A stretch of 46,567 nucleotides of DNA from contig JANXVE010000029.1 in assembly GCA_025351825.1 (NCBI GenBank), positions 1 through 46,567 on the forward strand, written 5' to 3'. The translations under genes were made by a program, and so were the position numbers. Positions within the stretch are counted from its first letter, which is position 1. Each line of letters opens with the position of its first letter. Shown here piece by piece: positions 1 to 8,724 of this stretch. The notes beneath the pieces were generated by a model that made no database searches, had not been told where the DNA came from, and saw only the letters and a list, made by a program, of their open reading frames with translations. Source of the stretch: Chamaesiphon sp. 341R_metabat_111 (GTDB taxonomy: Bacteria; Cyanobacteriota; Cyanobacteriia; Cyanobacteriales; Chamaesiphonaceae).

Positions 1-1
1 C

Positions 2-2149
2 CGCGCATTCAAATCGGCTCAATATTGGGATCTCAAAGCAGTTCTGGCGCACAAGAAAGCCGAATTTGACTCTAGACTTGTCACAGTCGATGGCGCGAAA
101 GTTGCCACAGGCGCAGACTTCGATCCGAACACTGGAAATCTTCTAGCAGGTAAAAAAGTTAAAGTTCTCAATGGAGTGGAAGCCAACGCCTTGCTCGAAA
201 ACCTCACGGGTAAAACCTGGACAGTGACAGGACTAGAAGAAAAGCCTGTCACCCGCAAACCCTCACCACCATTTACTACTTCCACCCTTCAGCAAGAAGC
301 CAACCGCAAACTGCGATTGCCTGCTCGTGAAACCATGCGGGTTGCTCAAAGCCTCTACGAGCAAGGCTATATCACATACATGCGGACGGATTCTGTTCAT
401 CTCTCGGAACAAGCGATCGAAGCCGCTAGATCTTGCGTACTAGAAAAATACGGTCAAGAATATCTCAGCCCCAAACCCCGCCAGTATACTACCAAAGCCA
501 AAGGTGCCCAAGAAGCTCACGAAGCTATTCGTCCTGCTGGCAGCAGCTTCCGCACTCCGAGAGAAACCGGATTAGCAGCTAAAGAACTACAGCTCTACGA
601 TCTGGTATGGAAACGCACAGTCGCCAGTCAGATGGCTGATGCCCGTCAAACCCAACTCAGCGTCGATTTACAGGTTGAGAACGCTGGTTTTAGGTCTTCT
701 GGTAAGCGAATCGATTTTGCTGGCTATCTGAGAGCGTATGTCGAAGGCTCAGACGATCCCAACGCCGCGATCGAAGACCAAGAAATCATCCTCCCTGCCT
801 TAGTCAAGGGTGATACCCCCGACTGTAAAAAACTCAGCGCGATCGATCACGAAACTCAACCCCCCGCTCGTTATACCGAAGCATCCCTAGTCAAGATGCT
901 CGAAAGTGAAGGAATCGGTCGTCCGAGTACCTATGCCAGTATCATTGGGACGATTATCGATCGAGGGTACGCGCAACTTCAAAGCAACGCTTTAGTGCCC
1001 AGTTTTACGGCATTTGCAGTTACAGCCCTGCTAGAAAAACACTTCCAAGATCTCGTCGATCCGAGTTTTACCGCACGGATGGAGCAAACCCTCGATGATA
1101 TCTCTACTGGTACCACTCAATGGCTGCCCTATTTAGAGAAATTTTATCTGGGTGAAACAGGGCTAGAAAACCAGGTTAAACTCGGCTTTACCGATATTGA
1201 TGCTACACTTGCACGCACGATCGATCTCGACAATCTCGATGTCAAAGTCCGCATCGGTAAATTTGGCCCATTCATCGAAACCGAAGCTGGTAACGCCTCA
1301 ATTCCCAAAGATCTCACCCCTGCCGATCTCGCCCCCGAAACGATCGAGATGTTGCTCAAACAAAAGAGCAGCACCCCTGACACCCTGGGCAATCACCCCG
1401 AAACTGGCGAACCAATCTACCCCAAACTCGGCCCCTTTGGGCCATACGTCCAGTTGGGTGATAAAGTCGAAGACAGCAAGAAAAAGCCCAAACAATCTTC
1501 TCTGCCCAAAGGAATGAAGCTCGAAGATGTCACCCTGGAAATCGCCGTCGAACTGCTCAAACTTCCCCGTAGCCTCGGTGTTCACCCCGATACAGGTGGC
1601 AAACTTCAAACCAATTTGGGTAGATTTGGCCCTTATATCCTGTACGATCGAGGTAAAGAAGGCAAAGAGTATCGATCGCTCAAAGCCCCCGATGATGTCC
1701 TCACCGTCAGTCTAGAGCGGGCTGTAGCCATTCTCGCAGAACCCAAAGCCACCCGTGGCGGTAAGAAAGAACCACTCCGCACGATCGGCAACCATCCCGA
1801 CGATAATGAGCCTGTAGCGATTTTTGCTGGCCCCTATGGTAAGTACATCAAGCACGGTAAGATCAATGCTGGTATTCCTGAAGGCGAAACCGTCGAGGAT
1901 ATTACCTTAGAAACTGCGTTGAGTTTATTAGTCGCTAAAGGTGGCGCAGTCAAAAAAACTACCGCTAAGAAAACCACGGCAAAAAAAACTACGGCGAAGA
2001 AAACTACGGCAGTAAAAGCTAAGGCTACTGAAGTTAAAGCAAAAACTACCGCAGCTAAAGCCAAGGCTACTGAAGTCAAAGCGAAGACTACCGCAGCTAA
2101 GAAGACTGCTACAGCTAAAAAGATTACTACTAAATCAAAAACTAGTTAG
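2..2149 (+). CDS. topA: DNA topoisomerase I, C-terminal part (5' end outside window)
   Basis: Type IA topoisomerase that relaxes negative supercoils through a 5'-phosphotyrosine intermediate. The reading frame is open from the first bases of the window, so the gene enters from upstream and the N-terminal TOPRIM domain is missing here; 715 residues remain. The catalytic tyrosine is in the motif ITYMRTDS (Tyr codon at 377-379), followed by the EAHEAIRP motif. From about nt 1230 there are four C-terminal topoisomerase repeats built around GPFI/GPYV/GPYI/GKYI cores, instead of zinc fingers, as is usual in cyanobacterial TopA. The last about 65 residues are a Lys/Thr/Ala tail of KKTTA and KAKATEV units, probably disordered and DNA-binding. 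No clear terminator follows; a MITE-like element begins 68 bp downstream. Confidence 0.96.
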   Translation, partial: RAFKSAQYWDLKAVLAHKKAEFDSRLVTVDGAKVATGADFDPNTGNLLAGKKVKVLNGVEANALLENLTGKTWTVTGLEEKPVTRKPSPPFTTSTLQQEANRKLRLPARETMRVAQSLYEQGYITYMRTDSVHLSEQAIEAARSCVLEKYGQEYLSPKPRQYTTKAKGAQEAHEAIRPAGSSFRTPRETGLAAKELQLYDLVWKRTVASQMADARQTQLSVDLQVENAGFRSSGKRIDFAGYLRAYVEGSDDPNAAIEDQEIILPALVKGDTPDCKKLSAIDHETQPPARYTEASLVKMLESEGIGRPSTYASIIGTIIDRGYAQLQSNALVPSFTAFAVTALLEKHFQDLVDPSFTARMEQTLDDISTGTTQWLPYLEKFYLGETGLENQVKLGFTDIDATLARTIDLDNLDVKVRIGKFGPFIETEAGNASIPKDLTPADLAPETIEMLLKQKSSTPDTLGNHPETGEPIYPKLGPFGPYVQLGDKVEDSKKKPKQSSLPKGMKLEDVTLEIAVELLKLPRSLGVHPDTGGKLQTNLGRFGPYILYDRGKEGKEYRSLKAPDDVLTVSLERAVAILAEPKATRGGKKEPLRTIGNHPDDNEPVAIFAGPYGKYIKHGKINAGIPEGETVEDITLETALSLLVAKGGAVKKTTAKKTTAKKTTAKKTTAVKAKATEVKAKTTAAKAKATEVKAKTTAAKKTATAKKITTKSKTS

Positions 2150-2217
2150 GCTCAAATTAGACCGAATCTGTCCTCACGAAATTGAGATAGATTGACATTT
2201 TGTGATTGATGAATAAT

Positions 2218-2336
2218 AGACCTCTTGCGTGAATCCAGGATTGCTCATATTTCGATCGGTGACTTAGAATCTAGAAGCCCTATTGCTAATAACTAACAAC
2301 TAAAACACCATGATTTGATATTCGTGCAAGAGGTCT
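2218..2336. mobile_element. MITE-like element, copy 1 (119 bp)
   Basis: Begins AGACCTCTTGCGTGAAT and ends ATTCGTGCAAGAGGTCT; the ends are inverted repeats that match at all but two of 17 positions. It is flanked by a direct 3-bp duplication AAT (2215-2217 and 2337-2339). A nearly identical copy lies at 43329-43461. There is no room for a transposase, so it is a non-autonomous element. Lies between topA and the Anbu gene. Confidence 0.8.
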
Positions 2337-2417
2337 AATATGTTGTGGTTTACTCAATTTGGACAACTCTTCCCAATTTATAATCAATCGAAGTAATCTG
2401 TGGCTAACTCTTAAATC

Positions 2418-3200
2418 ATGACTTACTGCTTAGGAATTATTTCTGCTCATGGATTAGTAATGGCTGCTGATTCCCGTACCAATGCTGGAGTTGACTACAT
2501 TTCCACCTATCGGAAGATGTTTGATTTTTCGGTACCTGGCGATCGAACAATCTTACTATGCACATCTGGAAATCTTTCGATTACCCAATCGGTAATGCTA
2601 AGTATCGAGCAAGATTTACGATCTTTTGACATCGAGAATTTGCACTCCTGTCAGAGTATGTATGAAATCGCTTGTTATATTGGACAAAAACTGCGGGAAG
2701 TGCAAGCGCGGGAGCGGGAATGGTTAGACAAAGATCGGATCGATTCTAGTTGCAACATCTTACTCGGCGGGCAAGTGCGCGGGCAAGCGACGGAGCTGTA
2801 TATGCTCTATAATCAGGGCAATTTTATCAAGGCGATGCCAGAAACACCATTCTTGCAAATCGGTGAAATTAAATACGGTAAGCCGATTTTGGATCGGATG
2901 TTGACGTTTGATACGAGTATCGAGGATGCGGTGAAATGTGCGCTGTTGTCCTTCGATTCGACGATGAAATCAAATGTTTCTGTCGGCCCACCGATCGACA
3001 TAATTATGTATCGTACTAATAGTCTAGAAATTCGCCATCAGCGCAGTCTCCAACGTAGCGATCCTTATTTGTTGCAGGTGCGAATGGAGTGGGAATCATT
3101 TTTAAAAACCGCATTCGATCGCATTCCGCCGATCGATTGGGAGCAAAGCCATGAGCTAAAGTTAGAGCAGGTGGAGTTTTCAGGCTTTCTCAATCACTAG
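2418..3200 (+). CDS. Anbu-type proteasome-related peptidase
   Basis: 260-residue member of the N-terminal-nucleophile hydrolase fold, of the Anbu (ancestral beta subunit) group related to HslV and the 20S proteasome. The start MTYCLG places Thr2 as the nucleophile after removal of Met1. Asp18 in AADSRTN and Lys33 in YRKM match the conserved catalytic Asp and Lys. No separate propeptide or signal sequence is visible, so it is cytoplasmic. Anbu genes are known to occur with a transglutaminase-like protein, an alpha-E protein and a circularly permuted ATP-grasp protein; all three are encoded on the opposite strand nearby (3180-4037, 4034-4987, 7294-8724). Its 3' end overlaps the transglutaminase gene by 21 bp, tail to tail. 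The physiological substrate is not established. The ribosome binding site is weak. Confidence 0.88.
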   Translation: MTYCLGIISAHGLVMAADSRTNAGVDYISTYRKMFDFSVPGDRTILLCTSGNLSITQSVMLSIEQDLRSFDIENLHSCQSMYEIACYIGQKLREVQAREREWLDKDRIDSSCNILLGGQVRGQATELYMLYNQGNFIKAMPETPFLQIGEIKYGKPILDRMLTFDTSIEDAVKCALLSFDSTMKSNVSVGPPIDIIMYRTNSLEIRHQRSLQRSDPYLLQVRMEWESFLKTAFDRIPPIDWEQSHELKLEQVEFSGFLNH

Positions 3201-4037
3201 CCGATAATTCATTTCGTTAGTTATCGCACCCAATGTGCGGAGTTTGCCCTCAACGGGGGTTGTATGGGCGGGGAAGGGGCTTGAATAGAGCGCGATGTGA
3301 TTGTCGGCGACGAGCAAGCCATGAGTAGGATCGTAGCCCCGCCAGCCCGCACCAGGGAGATATATTTCTGCCCAAGCATGGAGATGTCTATCGTCGGTTT
3401 CGGCTCCAGCTTCATAGCCGCTGACAAATCGCCCAGCTAATCCGACAGCGCGACAGACTTCGAGCAGTAAGACGACGAAATCGCGACAGGAGCCAGCGCG
3501 ATGTTTCCAGACAATTCCTGGCGGTAGTGATGCTCCGGTATCGCGGATTGAGTATTGACAGTTATGGTAGATTCGTTGGTTGAGTTCGCTCAGAAAGGGA
3601 ATAGTTTTCCCCTCAACAGCTTGCCAAATATCTGCGGCTAATTCTGCCGCAATTGGATCGATCGAATGTCCCAAATATCCAGTTAAATATGGTTGCAACT
3701 GTTGAGCTAATGACACCGGATAATCGATCGGCAAACTAGCAGCCCAAGGTTCGAGTAAGTAGTTGAAGGGATTAATCAGGCTGGTAGATACGGTGGTTTT
3801 GGTAGTGATTTGCAGACTGCTAGTTAAATTATTCTCAAACCAAACCAGCGTCGAATTATTGCCATCTAAATCGACGGATTCGGCAACTTGTTGGGGCGTG
3901 GGTGAGATTGTCAGATCGAATGATAATACCGATTGATGAACATTCGATCGCGGGCGCAATCTGAGCTGATGGGGTGCGAAAATTACTGGCTGACTGTAGG
4001 TATATTCGATCGAGTGTTCGATCGAAAAGACAGTCAT
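3180..4037 (-). CDS. Transglutaminase-like cysteine peptidase of the Anbu cluster
   Basis: 285 residues. An N-terminal beta domain (about 1-90) is followed by a transglutaminase core. The catalytic triad can be placed at Cys184 (AGSCRDFVV), His220 (HLHAWAEIY) and Asp236 (YDPTHG). No signal peptide, so cytoplasmic. Its start codon overlaps the stop of the upstream alpha-E gene (ATGA, 4034-4037), so the two are translationally coupled. In the published comparative analyses of ATP-grasp/amidoligase systems, this family is proposed to cleave or join amide-linked peptide tags together with an alpha-E and a COG2308 ATP-grasp protein; that role is an inference here. Confidence 0.88.
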   Translation of the reverse strand: MTVFSIEHSIEYTYSQPVIFAPHQLRLRPRSNVHQSVLSFDLTISPTPQQVAESVDLDGNNSTLVWFENNLTSSLQITTKTTVSTSLINPFNYLLEPWAASLPIDYPVSLAQQLQPYLTGYLGHSIDPIAAELAADIWQAVEGKTIPFLSELNQRIYHNCQYSIRDTGASLPPGIVWKHRAGSCRDFVVLLLEVCRAVGLAGRFVSGYEAGAETDDRHLHAWAEIYLPGAGWRGYDPTHGLLVADNHIALYSSPFPAHTTPVEGKLRTLGAITNEMNYRLVIEKA

Positions 4038-4987
4038 GCTGCCACCTCAAGATCGATCGTCATAAATGTACCGCCAATCTCTTTAGATACAACATTGATC
4101 CGCCGTTGGGTTTCATCGAGGAATTCATGTAAACCGCGTTCGATCACTTCCTCGATCGATAAAAAGTCTAATTCCGATCGCAATTTACCCAGCTTAAGTT
4201 CGGCGGGATTGCACCAAGTATTAGAATGATTATTACCACTAATGAGATGTAAAGATTTTTCGGCAGAGCGGAGACAATGTTGGATCGATCTGGGGAATTC
4301 CCGATCGAAGATCAAGAACTTAGCGATCTCCGTGGGGCTAACTCTGTGACAAGTCTTGCGATACATTTCATAAGCACTTACCGATCGTAATAAGGCGATC
4401 CACTGCAATTCATCCAGCGGCGATCCGACTCCACCAGGTAAAACTATAAAATATTTTACATCTAAGATTCGTGTCGTTTTATCAGCACGCTCGATCGATC
4501 TACCCATCCGCCCAAAATGCCACGCCTCATTATGAGACATCGTAGCTGCCATCACCCCAGCAAATTGGTGACTAGCCATTTTCACCGCTTCAAAAAAGCT
4601 CGGTAACTCCGGTTGTGGATCTGCTTCGGCTGCTTCCTTTACCATAAAGTAGAAACTATTCACCTGTTCCCACATTTCAGATGATATGACTTCACGGATC
4701 GATCGAGCATTTTCCCGCGCAGATAGGAGACAGGATAAAATCGAATTATGATACTTTTCATCATAAGTCAGAAACCGCACAACGTTCTCGGCGGTAGCTG
4801 CTCCATATCGACTACGAAATATCTCTAAATCTCCAGTAGTTAGTACCAGTGGCTCCCACTGTCGATCGTCAACAACGACACTATCGAGGAGTAAATTGAG
4901 GTTGACATCGACAAATCTGGCGATGTTTTCGGCACGTTCGATGTAGCGATTGAGCCAATAGATGGAGTTAGCAACGCGACTTAACAT
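4034..4987 (-). CDS. Alpha-E domain protein of the Anbu/ATP-grasp cluster
   Basis: 317 residues, mostly helical, opening with the family signature MLSRVANSIYWLNRY followed by ERAENIARFVDV. A second ERA motif appears in the middle (RMGRSIERADKTTR). The biochemical role is unknown; the family occurs with transglutaminase-like and circularly permuted ATP-grasp proteins. It is the first gene of a coupled pair with the transglutaminase (4-bp overlap). In many genomes the ATP-grasp gene sits directly upstream; here the preceding DNA is instead a nested palindromic repeat and four unrelated genes. Confidence 0.88.
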   Translation of the reverse strand: MLSRVANSIYWLNRYIERAENIARFVDVNLNLLLDSVVVDDRQWEPLVLTTGDLEIFRSRYGAATAENVVRFLTYDEKYHNSILSCLLSARENARSIREVISSEMWEQVNSFYFMVKEAAEADPQPELPSFFEAVKMASHQFAGVMAATMSHNEAWHFGRMGRSIERADKTTRILDVKYFIVLPGGVGSPLDELQWIALLRSVSAYEMYRKTCHRVSPTEIAKFLIFDREFPRSIQHCLRSAEKSLHLISGNNHSNTWCNPAELKLGKLRSELDFLSIEEVIERGLHEFLDETQRRINVVSKEIGGTFMTIDLEVAA

Positions 4988-5009
4988 AGTTTTACTTTAG
5001 AGATTAATT

Positions 5010-5118
5010 GTAGGTTGGGTAGAGCGATAGCGTTCTCGGAGCGTCTCTGAAAGAGAAAACCCAACACTCACGAATTGCTGGTTGAGATCGTTGGGTTTCA
5101 TTCTTCAACCCAACCTAC
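5010..5118. repeat. Nested palindromic repeat (GTAGGTTGGGT type)
   Basis: The outer arms GTAGGTTGGGT (5010-5020) and ACCCAACCTAC (5108-5118) are perfect inverted repeats. Inside them AAACCCAAC (5057-5065) pairs with GTTGGGTTT (5090-5098). Repeats of this wording are common between genes in cyanobacteria. The right half overlaps the 3' end of the Uma2 gene and encodes its last residues. The insert between the left arms holds a GCGTTCTCGGAGCGTCTCT unit, related to repeats at 35553, 37012 and 45320. Confidence 0.75.
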
Positions 5119-5700
5119 ATATTTATCTAAATTATCAGCTTCAAATTGTATCTGACGATATAAATCAGAGATCGCAATCTCAACACCAATCGATTCTAGC
5201 AATAACCGATCGTCTAAATCGTATTCTGACAACACCCATTGATTACGATCATTGCGTCGAAATACTTCCACCTTTGGAGTATCTACTTGAACTAATACAT
5301 ACTCCTGCAAAGATTGAAATTGACGATATCTGGCGAACTTTGCACCTCTGTCAATTGCTTCTGTCGAAGGTGACAATACTTCGATAATTAGGCAGGGAAA
5401 TTGAACGATCTGAGCATCATCGTCACCCTTATCGCAAGTTACTAGTACGTCTGGATAGAAATACTTTCTTCCTCGTTCTACTTGCACCTTGACATCGGCA
5501 ATATACACTTCGCAATCGCGATTTAGTAAAGCATCGTCTAGTAGCTTGAACCAATTTCCCGAAATGCGATTGTGATTGCGAGTACCGCCGCTCATTGCGA
5601 CTACCTCACCATCCCAATACTCATAGCGATCTTCCTGGGTGGGTTCCCAGCCTAGATATTCGGCGGCGGACATGAATAATCGATCGGGTAAAGCAACCAT
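5098..5700 (-). CDS. Uma2 family (DUF820) restriction-endonuclease-fold protein
   Basis: 200 residues of the Uma2/DUF820 family, which has a PD-(D/E)xK nuclease fold and is hugely expanded in cyanobacteria; its biological substrate is unknown. Likely active-site residues are the Asp of FYPDVLV, the Glu of LIIEVLSPST and the downstream basic stretch RGAKFARYR. The N-terminus MSAAEYL and YEYWDGEVVAMSGG are family-typical. The last residues (YVGWVEE and the stop) are encoded by the arm of a dispersed palindromic repeat, so the native C-terminus may have been altered by repeat insertion. It sits in the block separating the alpha-E gene from the ATP-grasp gene. Confidence 0.9.
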   Translation of the reverse strand: MVALPDRLFMSAAEYLGWEPTQEDRYEYWDGEVVAMSGGTRNHNRISGNWFKLLDDALLNRDCEVYIADVKVQVERGRKYFYPDVLVTCDKGDDDAQIVQFPCLIIEVLSPSTEAIDRGAKFARYRQFQSLQEYVLVQVDTPKVEVFRRNDRNQWVLSEYDLDDRLLLESIGVEIAISDLYRQIQFEADNLDKYVGWVEE

Positions 5701-5803
5701 AATTTAATATTGTCTGAACTGTAATTAGAATGATTGACTGATGGACTACGATTGGACGCGATAGGATAATCTTAGTTCATCCATTAATCTGATAAAATAT
5801 AGT

Positions 5804-6367
5804 TCAGAGATTTAATTTCCACTTTTCTCTGGATAATCGATAGAGACAGTATTTCCTGTGTGGATGCCCTACGGGAAGGCTAGGATGCTCGAATGTTTCA
5901 GTCTCTCGATTATTCATGCCTAATCGTTCCATAACGGCACTAGATCGATGATTATTAACAGCGGTAAATGATACGATCTCTGGTAGCTCCAGTCGATCGA
6001 ATCCCACTTTCAAAGCAGCTTGAGCCGCTTCGGTTGCGTAACCTTTACCCCAATATTCAAACGCCAATCGCCAGCCGATTTCGACACATGGCGAAAATGG
6101 AAAATCTGCCTTCGGTATTTGTAATCCCACAAAACCAATAAACTGGTTATCTTGTTTGGATTCTACTGCCCAGAAGCCCCAGCCACATTCGGCTATTTTT
6201 GTCTGCATTCGATCGATCATCGCATCACTAGCGGCTCGATCCAATATACTAGGAAAAAATTCCATCACGCGCGGATCTGCGTTGAGTCGAGCAAAAGGTT
6301 CTCGATCTGATTCTATCCATTGGCGCAAGCGGAGTCGCTCTGTTTCAAGTTCGATTAATTCTGCCAT
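5804..6367 (-). CDS. GNAT family N-acetyltransferase, RimJ/RimL type
   Basis: 187 residues. It opens with ETERLRLRQW, the usual start of RimJ/RimL-like acetyltransferases, then CVEIGWRLAFEYWGKGYATE (acetyl-CoA binding motif A, GKGYAT) and NHRSSAVMERLGM (motif B). Members acetylate protein N-termini or small amines; the substrate here cannot be told. Cytoplasmic. Its neighbours are Uma2 and a toxin-antitoxin pair, with gaps of about 100 and 50 bp, so it is probably an independent cargo gene rather than part of the Anbu system. Confidence 0.9.
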   Translation of the reverse strand: MAELIELETERLRLRQWIESDREPFARLNADPRVMEFFPSILDRAASDAMIDRMQTKIAECGWGFWAVESKQDNQFIGFVGLQIPKADFPFSPCVEIGWRLAFEYWGKGYATEAAQAALKVGFDRLELPEIVSFTAVNNHRSSAVMERLGMNNRETETFEHPSLPVGHPHRKYCLYRLSREKWKLNL

Positions 6368-6416
6368 TTTTAGCTTTCATATCCTAATTCAGCAACGTCA
6401 AAAAACCGCCTCTGAT

Positions 6417-6713
6417 TTAATCCCAAGGAGCAGGACGTTCTAACAACGCTTTTAATGCTTGTAATTGCTGAGGATCTGGCGCAGCTTCTAGCTGTCGTTC
6501 AAATGCCTCAAATGTTGCATCATCGACTAAAAAGAATTTGCGATCGAGTAAGAAACTAGTTGCCTCAGTATAAGCAGCATCGAGGATAAATTCTGTCCGA
6601 CTCTTGCCCTGAATCGCCGCTGCTCGATCGATCGCTTCTTTTTGCACTTCGCCTACTCGCAGGTTAATCGTGCCGCTGCGCCGCTCTGGTTGCTTGGTTT
6701 TGTGTGTAGTCAT
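6417..6713 (-). CDS. DUF1778 (TacA-like) antitoxin
   Basis: 98 residues. The start is set at the ATG 6711-6713, directly after the toxin stop, because the ribbon-helix-helix domain begins at once (RRSGTINLRVGEVQKEAI) and further upstream codons overlap the toxin gene. The C-terminal part ends ALLERPAPWD, the toxin-neutralising tail typical of DUF1778 partners of GNAT toxins. It should bind DNA as a dimer, block the acetyltransferase and autoregulate. The gap to the upstream toxin is 8 bp, so the two are cotranscribed. The toxin comes first here; in the well-known tacAT systems the antitoxin comes first. Confidence 0.9.
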   Translation of the reverse strand: MTTHKTKQPERRSGTINLRVGEVQKEAIDRAAAIQGKSRTEFILDAAYTEATSFLLDRKFFLVDDATFEAFERQLEAAPDPQQLQALKALLERPAPWD

Positions 6714-6721
6714 AGTTTTTA

Positions 6722-7222
6722 TTAATTTAATAATGCTGAAATTTTTTCGAGCGGATACATCAACAGCAGCGGTTCGAGTTTTGACTCTTGAAATCCAAAT
6801 CGAGTATAAAAAGCTAAAGCTTCGGGCAAGCTGTGGACGATAATCGCCCGAATGCCAATAATTTGCGCTGCTCCCGCAATCCGCAACACGGCATCTTTTA
6901 ACAGTCCCGCTCCTATGCCTCGACTGCTCCATTCTTTATCTACCGCCAATCTACCAATTATGCCTACAGGAATCGGATCTGGAGCATTTTGTCGTAAGGA
7001 TCGGATTGCGCTTTGACGAGCAACCGCACCAGCAGCTATGCTGTAGTATCCGACAACCTGACTCTCCGTAGTGGCGATGATATAGGTCTTAGAAGCACCA
7101 CTACTTTGGTTATTCCAGGCGTGTTTTTGCAGCCAGTCATTCATTTCTTGATTGGTGCTGGCAAACGAGCCAAGGTTATCTGCGTGTGCGAGTAATCGTG
7201 GTTTGGTAAGATGGCTTTGCAT
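6722..7222 (-). CDS. GNAT toxin (TacT-like) of a type II toxin-antitoxin pair
   Basis: 166 residues of the TacT/AtaT class, which acetylate the aminoacyl group of charged tRNA and stop translation. Visible features: substrate-binding N-terminus (NQEMNDWLQKHAW), VVGYYSIAAGAV, the acetyl-CoA loop DKEWSSRGIGAGLL and the conserved tyrosine in AFYTRFGFQ. Cytoplasmic. Pairs with the DUF1778 gene 8 bp downstream. The module lies between the two halves of the Anbu cluster, which suggests insertion of an accessory block there. Confidence 0.9.
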   Translation of the reverse strand: MQSHLTKPRLLAHADNLGSFASTNQEMNDWLQKHAWNNQSSGASKTYIIATTESQVVGYYSIAAGAVARQSAIRSLRQNAPDPIPVGIIGRLAVDKEWSSRGIGAGLLKDAVLRIAGAAQIIGIRAIIVHSLPEALAFYTRFGFQESKLEPLLLMYPLEKISALLN

Positions 7223-7293
7223 CTTCCTATTTTAGATTTTTGTATACACGATGTCAATACTTAAATCATTAGAGCGATCTTTGAAGAAGCGTT

Positions 7294-8724
7294 CTACCTC
7301 ACCACCCAAGTATCCTTGGTTCCCCCACCCTGAGAAGAATTCACCACCAACGAACCCTCCTTCAACGCCACCCGCGTCAATCCACCTGGATTGATATAGA
7401 TATCCCGCCCATTGAGAATATATGGGCGCAAATCAACATGTCTGCCGTCGATACCATCGGGGAGCAAAGTCGGTACCCGCGACAAACACAGCGTTGGCTG
7501 GGCGATATAGTTACGCGGATCTGCCTGAATCTTAGCGGCGAATTCGCTCCGCTCCTCAGCGGTAGATTTAGTACCGATTAACATCCCATAACCCCCCGAT
7601 TCGGCGGCGGCTTTGACGACTAATTTATCTAAATTCTCTAGTACATACTGGCGTTGCTGAGGTTCCCAACATTGATACGTCGGCACGTTAGGAATAATTT
7701 GCTCCTCATCCAGATAGTATTTGACGATCGCAGGCATGTAAGCATACACCACTTTATCATCTGCCACCCCCGTTCCTGGCGCATTGGCGATCGCGACTCG
7801 CCCAGCGCGATAGACATCCATCAAGCCAGGAACTCCCAGCATCGAATCCGCCCTAAAAGTGAGGGGATCGATAAACTCATCATCGATGCGGCGATAGATC
7901 ACATCTACCTGCTGCAAGCCTTTGGTGGTTCGCATTTTTAAAAACCCATCGGAAATCGTCAAATCTCTCGACTCAACCAGTTGCACGCCCATTTGTCGCG
8001 CGAGAAAGGAATGCTCAAAGTAGGCGGAGTTATAAATACCTGGAGTCAACACCACGACTGTTGGGTAAGGGATAGATTCTGGAGCTAGATACAGTAGTGT
8101 TTCCAGCAACCGACTGGGATAGTCTTCCACGGGAAGAATCTGCATCTTCTCAAATAATCGCGGAAAGGTAGACTTCATTACTCGCCTACCTTCGAGTACA
8201 TAGGAAACCCCCGATGGACAGCGGAGATTGTCCTCCAACACATACCAACTCCCATCTTTGTCGCGTACCAAGTCCGTACCCGTAATATGACACCAGATCC
8301 CCTGAGGTGGCTGTAAGCCCATGCAAGGCTTGAGAAATCCCGTCGCCGAGTAAATCACCTCTGCGGGGATTACCCCATCGAGAATAATCTGCTGCTTGCC
8401 GTAGATGTCACTTAAAAACAGATTGAGGGCGTGAATTCGCTGCTTTAAACCTCGCTCTAATAATTGCCATTCGCGATCGCAAATCGTACGCGGAATGATA
8501 TCAAATGGTAGGATCTTCTCGGTACCTCGATCGTCACTATAGACGTTGAAAGTTACGCCTGTCCTAAATAAAGTACTTTGGGCTAAGTTCTGGTGCTGCT
8601 GTAACTCAGATAAGGAGAGACTCCCAATTTTATCAATTAGCGTCGTGGCAATCGATCGGGGTTTGCCATCGGGCAAAAACAATTCATCATAAAATTCACC
8701 AGGTTGGTAACTATCTATTTCCAT
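7294..8724 (-). CDS. Circularly permuted ATP-grasp protein (COG2308, type 2)
   Basis: 476 residues, full length for the family. Recognisable stretches: ELQQHQNLAQSTLFRTG, FDIIPRTICDREWQLLERGL, CHITGTDLVRDKDGSWYVLE, LTPGIYNSAYFEHSFLARQM and VVKAAAESGGYGMLIG (nucleotide-binding loop). ATP-grasp enzymes join carboxylates to amines through acyl phosphates; this permuted class is predicted to make peptide-like tags with alpha-E and transglutaminase partners, but its product is unknown. The partners are encoded about 2.3 kb away on the same strand, separated by four unrelated genes. Cytoplasmic, no membrane segment. Confidence 0.92.
   Translation of the reverse strand: MEIDSYQPGEFYDELFLPDGKPRSIATTLIDKIGSLSLSELQQHQNLAQSTLFRTGVTFNVYSDDRGTEKILPFDIIPRTICDREWQLLERGLKQRIHALNLFLSDIYGKQQIILDGVIPAEVIYSATGFLKPCMGLQPPQGIWCHITGTDLVRDKDGSWYVLEDNLRCPSGVSYVLEGRRVMKSTFPRLFEKMQILPVEDYPSRLLETLLYLAPESIPYPTVVVLTPGIYNSAYFEHSFLARQMGVQLVESRDLTISDGFLKMRTTKGLQQVDVIYRRIDDEFIDPLTFRADSMLGVPGLMDVYRAGRVAIANAPGTGVADDKVVYAYMPAIVKYYLDEEQIIPNVPTYQCWEPQQRQYVLENLDKLVVKAAAESGGYGMLIGTKSTAEERSEFAAKIQADPRNYIAQPTLCLSRVPTLLPDGIDGRHVDLRPYILNGRDIYINPGGLTRVALKEGSLVVNSSQGGGTKDTWVVR

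Noticed and set aside
1834-2079. Hydrophobic minus-strand frame opposite the topA tail
   Set aside because: It is the shadow of the Lys/Thr/Ala repeats read backwards.
6417-6932. A longer reading frame for the DUF1778 protein starting at 6932
   Set aside because: The extra 73 residues overlap the GNAT toxin gene on the same strand in another frame and contain no family sequence; the domain begins at ATG 6713.
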